A DNA stretch of 48,614 bases from Actinomycetota bacterium (lineage in GTDB: Bacteria > Actinomycetota > Thermoleophilia > Gaiellales > Gaiellaceae), in the NCBI GenBank assembly GCA_005883955.1, contig VAXH01000061.1, positions 1 to 48,614 on the forward strand. Reading direction: 5' to 3'. Made by a program: the position numbers and the translations under genes. Positions 39,325 to 47,357 of this stretch are shown piece by piece (positions within the stretch are counted from its first letter, which is position 1; the number at the start of each line of letters is the position of its first letter). The notes beneath the pieces were generated by a model that worked only from the letters and a program-made list of their open reading frames with translations, was not told the origin of the DNA and ran no database searches.

Positions 39325-40478
39325 CGCGCCCCAGCTCGGTCTTCGGGCCGAGACTCCGAGCCGTCGAAGATCCGCATCGGCAGGCCGGCAAGCGCCTCGC
39401 CGCCGTCCGGGGTCACGCGCCAGGTGTCCTGCATGTACAGGCACGCGTGACCGTCGGCTGAGATCGCGTGCGGGTGCATCGAGAAGACCATGTTCTCGGC
39501 AAGCTCGGTCTCGACTCCCTCGCCGATCTTCGGGAACTCGATCATCGTCATCCCGATCGAGTGGCCGGTGACGTGGCCGAGCTCGTAACCGCGGTCGCTG
39601 AAGCCCTTCGAGACGGCGCGGTGGACATCGTGCGCGCTCGCGCCGGGACGTAGCGCCGACCGTGCGGCTTCGAAGTACTCCTCGTAGGCATCGAGCATGC
39701 GCCTCGCCTCGGGACCAGGGGCGTCTCCGCCGGCCGCGATTGCGCGCGAGACCTCGACCCAGTGGCCGCCGGGGCCAGCGATCTCGAGTGACGGGAGGAC
39801 CAGATCGCCCTCCTGGATTCGCCGGTTGCGGCTCGCGATCCGGAACTCGGGCTCGGCCTCGCCGTTCTCGCCGACGAGCACCATGTCCATCGTCAGCCGT
39901 CCGCAGCCCTGGTCGACGAAGTACTGCTCGCACGGGGCGAGCAGCTCCGCCTCGGTGCGGCCGGCGCCGAAGCCGGCGAGGAACATCCAGAAGCCCTCGG
40001 TGTTGATGCGGACGCTGTTGCGAACCGAGGCCAGCTCCTCGTCGCTCTTGACCGCCCGCGCGAGGTCGAACTCGACGTCGTAGGGGACGAGCTCGAGCTC
40101 GCCGTCGGCCAGAGCCCGGTAGTCGCGAACGGTCAACACGTAGTCGAGGCCGTAGACGCCGACCCGCTTCCACCCTCGGCCGCGGGCGCGGTCGCGGAGC
40201 CACGCGCCCGGCGCATCGACGAAGGCCTGCTCCTCGATCCAGGTCGTCCGGTGCTCGCCGACGTAGCGTGCCTCGGTGGGGAAGACGATCGAGGGCTCGC
40301 CCTCGAGTGGCAGCAGCACGTAGGCGTACCGGTGGACGATGACGAACCCGGACATGTACCGGACTGCGCCCTCGAAGCCGCTGTACTCGCTCCCGGAGAC
40401 GATCACGGCCTCGAGGCCGTCGCCCGCCATCGCCTCGCGCACATTCGCGTAGCGTCTCTCGACCTCGGTCGGGCTCAC
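39321..40478 (-). CDS. M24-family protein with degenerate metal site (EutD/DoeA-like?)
   Basis: 385 residues from GTG 40478, overlapping the upstream stop (GTGA). Creatinase_N-like domain (about 1-135) and M24 domain (about 150-365). Positions of the five metal ligands: Glu232 or nearby for Asp, Glu242 for Asp, His306 kept (GHVTGHSIGMT), His335 for Glu (VFSMHPH) and no Glu in YMQDTWRV. The site is thus not that of a dimetal aminopeptidase; it resembles metal-independent creatinase-type enzymes such as ectoine hydrolase EutD/DoeA. That link rests on fold and neighbours only. Confidence 0.85.
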   Translation of the reverse strand: MSPTEVERRYANVREAMAGDGLEAVIVSGSEYSGFEGAVRYMSGFVIVHRYAYVLLPLEGEPSIVFPTEARYVGEHRTTWIEEQAFVDAPGAWLRDRARGRGWKRVGVYGLDYVLTVRDYRALADGELELVPYDVEFDLARAVKSDEELASVRNSVRINTEGFWMFLAGFGAGRTEAELLAPCEQYFVDQGCGRLTMDMVLVGENGEAEPEFRIASRNRRIQEGDLVLPSLEIAGPGGHWVEVSRAIAAGGDAPGPEARRMLDAYEEYFEAARSALRPGASAHDVHRAVSKGFSDRGYELGHVTGHSIGMTMIEFPKIGEGVETELAENMVFSMHPHAISADGHACLYMQDTWRVTPDGGEALAGLPMRIFDGSESRPEDRAGAR

Positions 40479-41398
40479 GTCTGCGCCCACGATGCCTCCA
40501 ACCCTTTGATCAGCGCCGTGATGGCGTCGTTCAGAGGCGTGGGGATGCCCTGCTCGCGGCCAACACGGCTGATGCCGCCGTTCAGGTAGTCGACCTCGGT
40601 CTGTCGGTGAGCCTCCGCGTCCTGGAGCATGCTCGCCTTGTGGTCGTAGGCGACGTCCGGACGCGCCGCGTGGTCGATCAGCTCTTCGGGGTCGGCGTCG
40701 AGCTCGATCCCTTGGGCGGCCGCGACGGCCCTCCCTTCGTCGACGAGCTGCGAGACGAGGCGGCGCAACCCGGGATCGTCGCAGACGCGGCCGTGCGTGA
40801 GTCCGGTCAGCGCGCCGATCGGGTTCGTCGCGGCGTTGAAGATCAGCTTTCGCCATTGCGGCCCGCGGGCGTCTGCGACCGCCTGCGTCGGCATGCCGCC
40901 GCGCGTGCAGACAGCGGCGAGCCGCTCGACCTCTGCCATCGGCGCGGGGCTCGGCTCGAACGGCCCGATCGTCGTGTCGCCCTTGACGTCCCACTGCACG
41001 TGGCCCGGCCCGAGGACGCGTCCCGCCGGGAAGGTCGTCCCGCGAATCACGCGCTCGGCGTACTCCGCGAGCACCTCCTCGTTGCCGACGCCGTTCTGCA
41101 CGGAGCAGACGGCGCCGTCGGCGAACGCCGGCGCAGTCGCCTCGATTGCCGCGGCCGTGTGCATGCACTTCGTCGCGACGATGCCGAAGTCGCTCGGAGG
41201 CAGCTCGGCGGCGTCCGTCGTCGCGCGGACTTCGCCCACGAGCTCGCCCGCGCCTGAGAGGCGCAGACCCTGTTCGTTGATCGCCGCGACGTGCTCGCGG
41301 TCGAGATCGAACGCCCACACCTCGACCTCATCGAGTTGCGCGAGGTTGGCCGCGAACAGCGAACCGACCGCGCCGCAGCCGACGATTGCCACCCTCAA
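40475..41398 (-). CDS. Ketopantoate-reductase-family enzyme (second copy)
   Basis: 307 residues from TTG 41398, overlapping the stop of the related gene upstream (TTGA). NAD(P)-binding IVGCGAVGSLFAANL, GIVATKCMHTA, VQNGVGNEEVL and KLIFNAATNPIGALTGL (family Lys) are all present; C-terminal ApbA_C domain. Family enzymes reduce 2-oxo-acids or make 2-hydroxyacids; two differing copies side by side point to a branched or reversible step, not pantothenate synthesis, as no pan genes are near. Confidence 0.9.
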   Translation of the reverse strand: MRVAIVGCGAVGSLFAANLAQLDEVEVWAFDLDREHVAAINEQGLRLSGAGELVGEVRATTDAAELPPSDFGIVATKCMHTAAAIEATAPAFADGAVCSVQNGVGNEEVLAEYAERVIRGTTFPAGRVLGPGHVQWDVKGDTTIGPFEPSPAPMAEVERLAAVCTRGGMPTQAVADARGPQWRKLIFNAATNPIGALTGLTHGRVCDDPGLRRLVSQLVDEGRAVAAAQGIELDADPEELIDHAARPDVAYDHKASMLQDAEAHRQTEVDYLNGGISRVGREQGIPTPLNDAITALIKGLEASWAQT

Positions 41399-42315
41399 AG
41401 GTACGACGCCTCGCGGCCCTTGATCAGGCCGTAGACAGCCGCCATCAGCGGCGCCTCGACCCCTCGGCGCTCGGCCTCGCGCACGAGCGCGCCCGTGATG
41501 AAATCGACCTCGGTCGGCCGCTGCGCCTCGACGTCCTCGAGCATCGACGGGTAATGGCGGCTGCCGCGCTGCGTCGCGAGCACGTTCATCTCCCAGGGAT
41601 CCTCGCGCAAGGAGATCCCGGCGGCGCTTGCGATCCGCTTCCCCTCGTCCATCAGGCCCCGAACGAGGTGGCCGAGATCGCTCGGCCGGTCGAGCTCGGC
41701 GAAGTGGTGGTCGTGGGGGAGCCCGGTCAGCGCGGCGACGCTGTTCACGGTCGCGTTGAAGATCAGCTTCGACCAGCGCGCGGGCTTGAGGTCGGGCATC
41801 GCCTCTGCCTTCAGGCCCGCCTCGACGATCAGCGACGCGGTCTCCGCGGCGGTCGCAAACGGCGCGTCCTCGTAGGGAGCGATCCAGGTCGGCGTGTCGA
41901 GCACGTACTCGACGTGGTCGTCCGCGAGCTTCGTGCCGCTCATAAAGGTGACCGCCGAGAGCTGGGGCCAGGAGCCGTAGCGCCGGACGACCTCCTCGGC
42001 CCCGAGGCCGTTCTGAACCGTCATCACCGTGGCGTCGCCGAGGCGGCCTTCGAGCCTCGCCGCCGCCGCCTCGACGTCGTTGGCCTTGGTCGCGACGATC
42101 ACGAGCCCGGTCTCCGCGAGGCCGGCCGGATCGACGGACGCTCGCGGGCGGCCCACGAAGTCGGCCCGCCCCGAGACACGCAGGCCGTGCTCGGCAACCG
42201 CGGCCGCGTGCTCGGGCCGGCGACAAAGCAACGTCACCTCGGCCACGCGCGAGAGGTGGGCGGCGAAGAGGCTGCCGATCACGCCGCCCCCGATCACCCA
42301 GATGTCGCCGGTCAA
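41395..42315 (-). CDS. Ketopantoate-reductase-family enzyme (first copy)
   Basis: 306 residues from TTG 42315, overlapping the dehydratase stop. WVIGGGVIGSLFAAHL nucleotide loop, VIVATKANDVEA, VQNGLGAEEVV and KLIFNATVNSVAALTGL. It aligns along its whole length with the following gene by eye (same motif spacing, same C-terminal QRPTEVDFITGALV versus HRQTEVDYLNGGIS), so the two arose by an old duplication. Substrate unknown. Confidence 0.9.
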   Translation of the reverse strand: MTGDIWVIGGGVIGSLFAAHLSRVAEVTLLCRRPEHAAAVAEHGLRVSGRADFVGRPRASVDPAGLAETGLVIVATKANDVEAAAARLEGRLGDATVMTVQNGLGAEEVVRRYGSWPQLSAVTFMSGTKLADDHVEYVLDTPTWIAPYEDAPFATAAETASLIVEAGLKAEAMPDLKPARWSKLIFNATVNSVAALTGLPHDHHFAELDRPSDLGHLVRGLMDEGKRIASAAGISLREDPWEMNVLATQRGSRHYPSMLEDVEAQRPTEVDFITGALVREAERRGVEAPLMAAVYGLIKGREASYL

Positions 42316-43256
42316 GGCGTTCCGCCGGCGAGAATCGTCGCCAGCTTCGAGGGGTCGATGTTTCCGCCGGAGACGACGCAGACCACGTTACCGTAGCCGC
42401 CCTTCTCGGCCAACGCGGCTGCGAGCGCCAGAGCGCCGGCGCCTTCCGCGACGATCCTGGACCGCTCGGCGAGCAGACGAACCGCGGCGGCGGTCTCGTC
42501 AAGCGAGACGGCGGTGGCGCCGTCGAGCACGCCGCGCGCCAGCTTCCACATCTTCGGTAGGAGCGCCGGCGAGCCGGAACCGTCGACGAAAGAGGGCTGG
42601 TATTCGACTTTCCGAGCCTCGCCCTCCGCGAAGGCCTGGCGCAACGGCGCCCCGGTCTCCGGCTCGACCGCGTGCACTCCCGTGTCGGGACTCAGCGCCT
42701 TGATCGCGCTCCCGATCCCGACGCTGAGACCGCCGCCGCCGAAGGGAACCAGCACCGTGTCGGTGCTCGGTAGGTCCTCCAGGATCTCGAGCCCGATCGT
42801 CCCGTTCCCGGCCATCACGCGTTCGTCTTGGACGGGATGGATGAAGACACCGCCTGCCTCAGGGAAGCTCGACTCCTCGATCGCCTGCCACCAGCGCTCG
42901 TACGGCACCTTGACCACCTGGCCGCCAAGGCGCTCGATCGCTGACAGCTTCGTCTCGGCCGCTCCTTCGGGGACGACGACGACGCAGGGAACCTCGAGCT
43001 CGCGCGCGGCCCAGGCAACGCCCTGGCCCATGTTCCCGGCGCTCGCCGTCACCACACCCTGCCTCAGCTCGAACGCCTGCAGCTGCAAGATCGCATTCAG
43101 TGCTCCACGGAGCTTGAACGAGCCGATGGGCTGCAAGTTCTCGAGCTTCAGGTAGATGGTCGCCGGCGCATCTCCCCGGTAGCGAAGGAGCGGCGTGCGG
43201 ATGACCCGGCCCGCGAGGCGCTGCTGCGCGCTCCGGATCTGCTCCAGCGGGATCAA
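42312..43256 (-). CDS. PLP-dependent threonine/serine dehydratase-like (EutB-like)
   Basis: 314 residues from TTG 43256 (TTGA overlap). Fold-type II PLP enzyme: Schiff-base Lys48 in IGSFKLRGA, substrate loop TASAGNMGQGVA, phosphate-binding GGGGLSVG, and Ser in CVVSGGNID. No ACT regulatory domain, as in catabolic enzymes of about 320 residues. It would eliminate or rearrange a beta-hydroxy amino acid. The pairing with an ornithine-cyclodeaminase-like gene is that of eutB-eutC in ectoine/hydroxyectoine utilisation. Confidence 0.9.
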   Translation of the reverse strand: MIPLEQIRSAQQRLAGRVIRTPLLRYRGDAPATIYLKLENLQPIGSFKLRGALNAILQLQAFELRQGVVTASAGNMGQGVAWAARELEVPCVVVVPEGAAETKLSAIERLGGQVVKVPYERWWQAIEESSFPEAGGVFIHPVQDERVMAGNGTIGLEILEDLPSTDTVLVPFGGGGLSVGIGSAIKALSPDTGVHAVEPETGAPLRQAFAEGEARKVEYQPSFVDGSGSPALLPKMWKLARGVLDGATAVSLDETAAAVRLLAERSRIVAEGAGALALAAALAEKGGYGNVVCVVSGGNIDPSKLATILAGGTP

Positions 43257-44236
43257 AACGGGACCACCGAGCCCGCGCCCTCGCTGCGGGCGCGCCGGTG
43301 GAGGTATTCGGCGGCGGCGAGGTCCTCGACGGCGAGGCCCAGCGAGACGAACAGAGTCAGCTCGTCGTCCGACCGTCGGCCGTCGGCGGAGCCGACGAGC
43401 ACCTCGCCGAGCTCGGCCCGGATGTGATCGGGGCCGATCCCTTCCTCCTCGACCGCGCGCAGGTACTCGCCCGATTCGTTCACGGTCGATTCCCTGCGAT
43501 CGACGAATAGCGAGGCCCCAGCGATCGTCGCCGAGTCGAGCTCGCGTGCGCTCGGGATCGAGGACCCGACCGCGTTGACGTGGGCGCCCGGCGCGAGCCA
43601 GGCGCGCTCAACGATCGGATCTCGCGCCGAAGTGACCGTGACGACGACGTCAGCGCCGCTCACGGCGGCCTCGGCGCTCTCGACCGCTTCGACCGGGAAC
43701 GGCGCGGCGGCCTTCGCCGCGAACGCCTGCGCATGCTCGGCGGTCCGGCTCCAGACCCGCGCCTGCTCGAACGAAAGCACCGTCGCCATCGCCTCCAGAT
43801 GGGCGCGCGCCTGCACACCGGAGCCGAGGATCGCGAGCACCCGCGAGTCCGGGCGCGCGAGCGCACGAGTGGCGACGGCGGAGACCGCCGCTGTCCGGAT
43901 CGACGTCACTGCCGAGGCGTCGACGAGCGCGCGCAGCTCGCCGGTCTCGCCGTCGAAGAGCATTACGCCGCCCTGGTGTGGGTCGAGCCCTCGTGCAGGG
44001 TTGCCGGGAAAGATGCAGACGGTCTTGAGGCCGTAGGCGGGCTCCGGCGAGGAGCGGTGCGCGGGCATCAGCCCCATCAGGCTCTGCTCCTCGGGCGGCC
44101 GCACGACGAACCGGAGCGGCTGCCAGCTCCGCCCGCGGGCGAGGTCGGCCAGCGCCTCGGCCATCAGCTCGATGCAGTCGTCCATGCGAAGCAAGCGCTT
44201 CACGTCCCCGTGCGAGAGGATGAGGACTTCGCTCAT
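43253..44236 (-). CDS. Ornithine-cyclodeaminase/mu-crystallin-family enzyme (EutC-like)
   Basis: 327 residues from ATG 44236. KTVCIFPGNPARGLDPHQGGVMLFDGETGELRALVDASAVTSIRTAAVSAVATRAL is the substrate/dimer region, and LAILGSGVQARAHLEAMA the NAD-binding loop. Family members are ornithine cyclodeaminases, alanine dehydrogenases or ketimine reductases, so substrate must be inferred from context. Preceded by cassette copy B, whose stop overlaps this ATG; followed by the dehydratase gene with a TTGA overlap. Confidence 0.92.
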   Translation of the reverse strand: MSEVLILSHGDVKRLLRMDDCIELMAEALADLARGRSWQPLRFVVRPPEEQSLMGLMPAHRSSPEPAYGLKTVCIFPGNPARGLDPHQGGVMLFDGETGELRALVDASAVTSIRTAAVSAVATRALARPDSRVLAILGSGVQARAHLEAMATVLSFEQARVWSRTAEHAQAFAAKAAAPFPVEAVESAEAAVSGADVVVTVTSARDPIVERAWLAPGAHVNAVGSSIPSARELDSATIAGASLFVDRRESTVNESGEYLRAVEEEGIGPDHIRAELGEVLVGSADGRRSDDELTLFVSLGLAVEDLAAAEYLHRRARSEGAGSVVPF

Positions 44237-44325
44237 CGGGCAACCTCGTGAGCGGTTCGTTGGACTCCGAGGCGAATACCGACCCCAACTCGCCAGCCAA
44301 ACTGGACGCGTAGCGTGCTCACGCG
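44230..44325 (-). repeat. Junction cassette, copy B
   Basis: Minus-strand counterpart of the element at 26236-26331. It fills the 82-nt space between the aldo/keto reductase gene and the cyclodeaminase-like gene. The homology starts in the last bases of the upstream gene and ends at the second codon of the downstream one (ATGAGCG is identical). Changes from copy A number 19 in 90 by my count. Confidence 0.85.
44233..44322 (-). CDS. 29-codon ORF of the junction cassette, copy B
   Basis: GTG at 44322 overlaps the reductase stop (GTGA) and TGA at 44235 overlaps the ATG of the next gene. It has exactly the length of copy A (29 residues) and shares [16 protein letters not shown] and EV. GAGG sits seven bases before the downstream ATG. 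As in copy A, translation and function are open. Confidence 0.45.
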   Translation of the reverse strand: MSTLRVQFGWRVGVGIRLGVQRTAHEVAR

Positions 44326-45284
44326 AAGAGCTCCGCCAGCTCGTCGCGTTCCTGCTCGGAGAGCCGGATCTCGGTGGCCTCGAGCGCCGCGTCGAGTTGC
44401 TCGGGCCGGCGCGGCCCGACGATGACCGACGTCACTTGCGGATGGCTCGAGACCCAGGCGATCGCCAGCTCGGCCGGCGCGACGCCGCGGTCGGCGGCCG
44501 CAGCCTGGAAGCGCTCGAGTCCCCGGAAAGTCCTCTCGTTCACGAGGTCGGAGTATGGCTCGCCGCGCAAGGCCATCCGCGAGTCGTCGGGGAAAGGAGA
44601 CGACCGCCGGTACTTGCCCGTCAACCAGCCGCCGCACAAAGGGCTGAACGGCGTGAAGCCGAGGCCCTCCGCCGCGCAGAGCGGCAGCACGTCCCGCTCC
44701 GGGTCCCGGCGGAGCAGGCTGTACTCGTTCTGAACCCAGCCGAAGCGCGCGAGCCCGTGCCGGTCGCTCGCGGCGAGCGCTTCCTCCAGCTGCTCCCCGT
44801 CGACGTTGCTGACACCGATCGCGCCCACCTTCCCGACGGCGACCAGCTCGTCGAGCGCGCGCAGCGTCTCCTTGATCGGCGTCTCGGGGTCGGGCTCGTG
44901 CGTCAGGTACATGTCGACGCGGTCTGCCCGCAGGCGCGAGAGGCTGCCGTCGAGCTCACGGAGGATCCGCCCGCGCGAAAGACCGCGGTCGGCCGGGTCG
45001 CCGGCGACCGACCAGAAGACCTTCGTGCTGAGCAGCACGGGCGCCCCGCGCTCGCTGCGCCAGTTCCCGATCCAGCTCTCGCTGCGTCCGCCTCCGTACG
45101 AAGCCGCGGTGTCGAAGAAGTTGATGCCCGCCGCCGCGGCACGGTCCATGATCGCGAAGGCCTCGGCCTCGCTCTCGCCTTGGCCGAACAGCTCTGGAGC
45201 CGAGCCGATCCCGCCGAAGTTGCCGCAGCCGAGGCCGATGCTCGAGAGCTCCAGACCGGTGCCGCCGAGCCGCCCGTACTCCAC
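44319..45284 (-). CDS. Aldo/keto reductase
   Basis: 321 residues from GTG 45284, preferred over an open frame to 45362 because that would run into the divergent cupin start. AKR barrel: VEYGRLGGTGLELSSIGLGCGNFGG, INFFDTAASYGGGRSESWIG (catalytic Asp and Tyr), STK (Lys), MYLTHEPDP (His), GVSN, LAIAWVSSHPQVTSVIVGPRRPEQL (NADP-binding end). First gene of the minus-strand operon. It would reduce an aldehyde or ketone with NADPH. Confidence 0.93.
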   Translation of the reverse strand: MEYGRLGGTGLELSSIGLGCGNFGGIGSAPELFGQGESEAEAFAIMDRAAAAGINFFDTAASYGGGRSESWIGNWRSERGAPVLLSTKVFWSVAGDPADRGLSRGRILRELDGSLSRLRADRVDMYLTHEPDPETPIKETLRALDELVAVGKVGAIGVSNVDGEQLEEALAASDRHGLARFGWVQNEYSLLRRDPERDVLPLCAAEGLGFTPFSPLCGGWLTGKYRRSSPFPDDSRMALRGEPYSDLVNERTFRGLERFQAAAADRGVAPAELAIAWVSSHPQVTSVIVGPRRPEQLDAALEATEIRLSEQERDELAELFA

Positions 45285-45323
45285 CCGCGGAGCGTACTCG
45301 TCGAAATCGAACCGGATTCGTGT

Positions 45324-45329
45324 GACAAT
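45324..45329 (+). promoter_or_regulatory. Extended -10 before the bicupin gene
   Basis: TGTGACAAT gives an extended -10 (TGN-GACAAT) exactly six bases before the GTG start at 45336, so transcription would start at the codon. The -35 is weak. The 51-bp gap to the divergent reductase gene must hold both promoters. Confidence 0.5.
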
Positions 45330-45335
45330 CGCAGC

Positions 45336-46055
45336 GTGGCCGGCTACGTCGTGCACCAACACGAGCTGGAGAGCCGCCGTGTCGATGACGACACGGCCTC
45401 ACGGGCGACCGCGATCGACGCGTCCGCGGGCTCTGACTTTCTCGAGTTGCACGTCACGCACTACGAACCGGGTCGCTCGCTCCCGCGGAGACTCGACGGC
45501 GTCCAGGAGATCGTCTACGCCGCGTCGGGCCGCGGGACGCTGTTCGTCGACGGCGAACAGCACGAGCTCGAACCCGGCACGGGCGTCTATCTCGCGCCGG
45601 GCGAGTCGTACGAGATCGAGAACCCGGGCCCGGACGAGCTGCTGGCGGTCTCGACAATCGCGCCCCAGACGAACGGAGCGATGTCCGCTGCCGGTTCGCG
45701 GACGGTCCGTCTCGCGGACCAGCCGTTGCTCACTGCCAGCGGGGATCGCGAGTTTCGCTACCTCGTCACCGAAGAGGTCGGCTGCCGCGACATGACGCAG
45801 TTCTTCGGCGTGATCGCGCCGGGCCGGGCACCCGATCACAGCCATGTGTACGACGAAGTGATCTACGTCCTCGAGGGCGAGGGCGTCCTGCACGGCGGCG
45901 GCGAGGACAAGCCGGTGTCGGCAGGTAGTTGCATCCATCTACCGCCGTTGTTCGTCCATTCCCTGGAGAACAGCGGCGACACGCCGATGCGGATCGTGGC
46001 CGTCTTCCATCCCGCCGGCGATCCGGCCTCGCGTGCGTACGAGGCAAACGAATGA
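45336..46055 (+). CDS. Bicupin protein
   Basis: 239 residues from GTG 45336. Two cupin domains: first (about 30-110) LHVTHYEPGRSLPRRLDGVQEIVYAASGRGTLFVDGEQHELEPGTGVYLAPGESYEIEN, in which the usual His pair is missing; second (about 135-230) GRAPDHSHVYDEVIYVLEGEGVLHGGG...GSCIHLPPLFVHSLEN, with His ligands present. This resembles ureidoglycine-aminohydrolase-like or allantoin-related bicupins, but I do not claim that activity. It precedes the importer genes by 49 nt and is divergent from the catabolic operon, so it may process the imported compound or sense it. Confidence 0.85.
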   Translation: MAGYVVHQHELESRRVDDDTASRATAIDASAGSDFLELHVTHYEPGRSLPRRLDGVQEIVYAASGRGTLFVDGEQHELEPGTGVYLAPGESYEIENPGPDELLAVSTIAPQTNGAMSAAGSRTVRLADQPLLTASGDREFRYLVTEEVGCRDMTQFFGVIAPGRAPDHSHVYDEVIYVLEGEGVLHGGGEDKPVSAGSCIHLPPLFVHSLENSGDTPMRIVAVFHPAGDPASRAYEANE

Positions 46056-46104
46056 CGGCGATTGGCGTCTCATTCAGGTACCGGAAAACTCTGAGGAGGG
46101 CAGC

Positions 46105-47283
46105 ATGAAGAAAGTGGTAATCGCCGCGGTGCTCGCGGCAATAGTGGCCGTGCTCGCGACGGCCGCTTGGGGGTCTACCACGGGGGCGAGCAAGGTCGCT
46201 TCCGTGGCGAACGCAGACACAGCGCTCGTGAAGTGCGGCAAGACGCGCTCGATCGGGTTGCTGGCGCCGATCACCGGCCCGGCGGCCTCGCTCGGCCTGC
46301 CGCAGGTGCACTGGGCGAACTTCTACAAGAACACCTACAACAGGACGCACAAGAAGAAGATCAAGCTCGTCCCGGAAGACACCATGCTCGGCTCGGCGAA
46401 CGGAACGGCCGAGGCGGTCAAGGGCGCGCAGGCGCTCGGCTCGAACGCCGCCGTTCTCGGCGTCGTCGGCCCGGCCGGCTCGAACGAGGTGAAGGCGACG
46501 ACTGGGGCGCTCAAGGGAGCAGGACTCGGCTGGGTCTCCGGCTCGGCGACGAACACGCAGATCACGCTCGACGGCACGCGGACCGGCTTCTTCTTCCGCA
46601 CCGTCCCGCCTGACTCGTCGCAGAGCAAGAGCGTCACCGCTTACATCACCGGCACGCTCAAGCTCAAGCGCGTCTACATCATCGACGACCAGGAGGCCTA
46701 CAGCACCGGCCTCGCCGACGAGGTGCAGGCACAGCTTCAGGCCAAGGGCGTGACCGTCGGCCGCGACGGCGTCAGCCAGCAGCAGTCGGACTTCACATCG
46801 CTGATCAACAAGATCCCGCGCAACACCCAGCTCGTCTACCTGCCGTGGCAGCTGCCGCCGAAGGGCAAGGCTTTCGGGCAGCAGATGAAGAGCCTGGGCA
46901 GGGCGGGCGTCAAGTTGATGGGCTCCGACGGCCTCTTCGATCCGCTGTTCTCCAGTCTCGGGAACAACGTCTACGACTCGTTCTTCCCGCTGAACCCGGC
47001 GGATAAGCGGGTTGCGGCCTTCACGAAGATCCATAAGAGCAGTGAGCTCTTCGGCGCCCCGAGCTACGTGGCGACGCAGGTGGTCACGGGTGCGATCGAC
47101 CGTGCCTGCAAGAACGGCACGGCCTCCCGCGCCGAGGTTCGTGCGCAGATCAAGAGGACGAACATCCTCGCCGCGACGTCGCTGCTCGGCCTTCAGGTCA
47201 AGTTCGACAAGCACGGCGACATGGTCAAGAAGCCGTTCGGCATCTACCACTCGGTGAAGGGAGTCTTCGTCCGGGTCGCGTAG
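46105..47283 (+). CDS. Branched-chain-amino-acid-type ABC substrate-binding protein
   Basis: 392 residues, ATG behind GAGGAGGG. Signal peptide (about 1-24), then a Peripla_BP_6 fold: SIGLLAPITGPAASLGLPQVHWANF, VGPAGSNEVKATTGALKGAG, RTVPPDSSQSKSVTAYI, GSDGLFDP, SYVATQVVTGAIDRAC. No lipobox Cys is evident. LivK-type proteins bind amino acids, amides, urea or aromatic acids; given its place next to the catabolic operon the ligand may be the operon's substrate. A strong terminator follows, so it should be made in excess over the permeases. Confidence 0.93.
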   Translation: MKKVVIAAVLAAIVAVLATAAWGSTTGASKVASVANADTALVKCGKTRSIGLLAPITGPAASLGLPQVHWANFYKNTYNRTHKKKIKLVPEDTMLGSANGTAEAVKGAQALGSNAAVLGVVGPAGSNEVKATTGALKGAGLGWVSGSATNTQITLDGTRTGFFFRTVPPDSSQSKSVTAYITGTLKLKRVYIIDDQEAYSTGLADEVQAQLQAKGVTVGRDGVSQQQSDFTSLINKIPRNTQLVYLPWQLPPKGKAFGQQMKSLGRAGVKLMGSDGLFDPLFSSLGNNVYDSFFPLNPADKRVAAFTKIHKSSELFGAPSYVATQVVTGAIDRACKNGTASRAEVRAQIKRTNILAATSLLGLQVKFDKHGDMVKKPFGIYHSVKGVFVRVA

Positions 47284-47302
47284 TCCTGCCGGTTTCGAGC
47301 TG

Positions 47303-47339
47303 AACGAGTGCGGCCCACCCACGGTGGGCCGCACTCGTT
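47303..47339 (+). terminator. Strong terminator between binding protein and permease genes
   Basis: A perfect stem of 17 bp (AACGAGTGCGGCCCACC / GGTGGGCCGCACTCGTT) with a CAC loop, ending in TTT, 20 nt after the stop. Partial read-through would give low LivH/LivM expression relative to binding protein. Confidence 0.9.
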
Positions 47340-47357
47340 TGTGCGATCTTCCCCCCC

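Noticed and set aside
40475-41398. Pantothenate biosynthesis role for the ketopantoate-reductase-like pair
   Set aside because: No other pan genes are near, there are two diverged copies, and they sit inside a catabolic operon.
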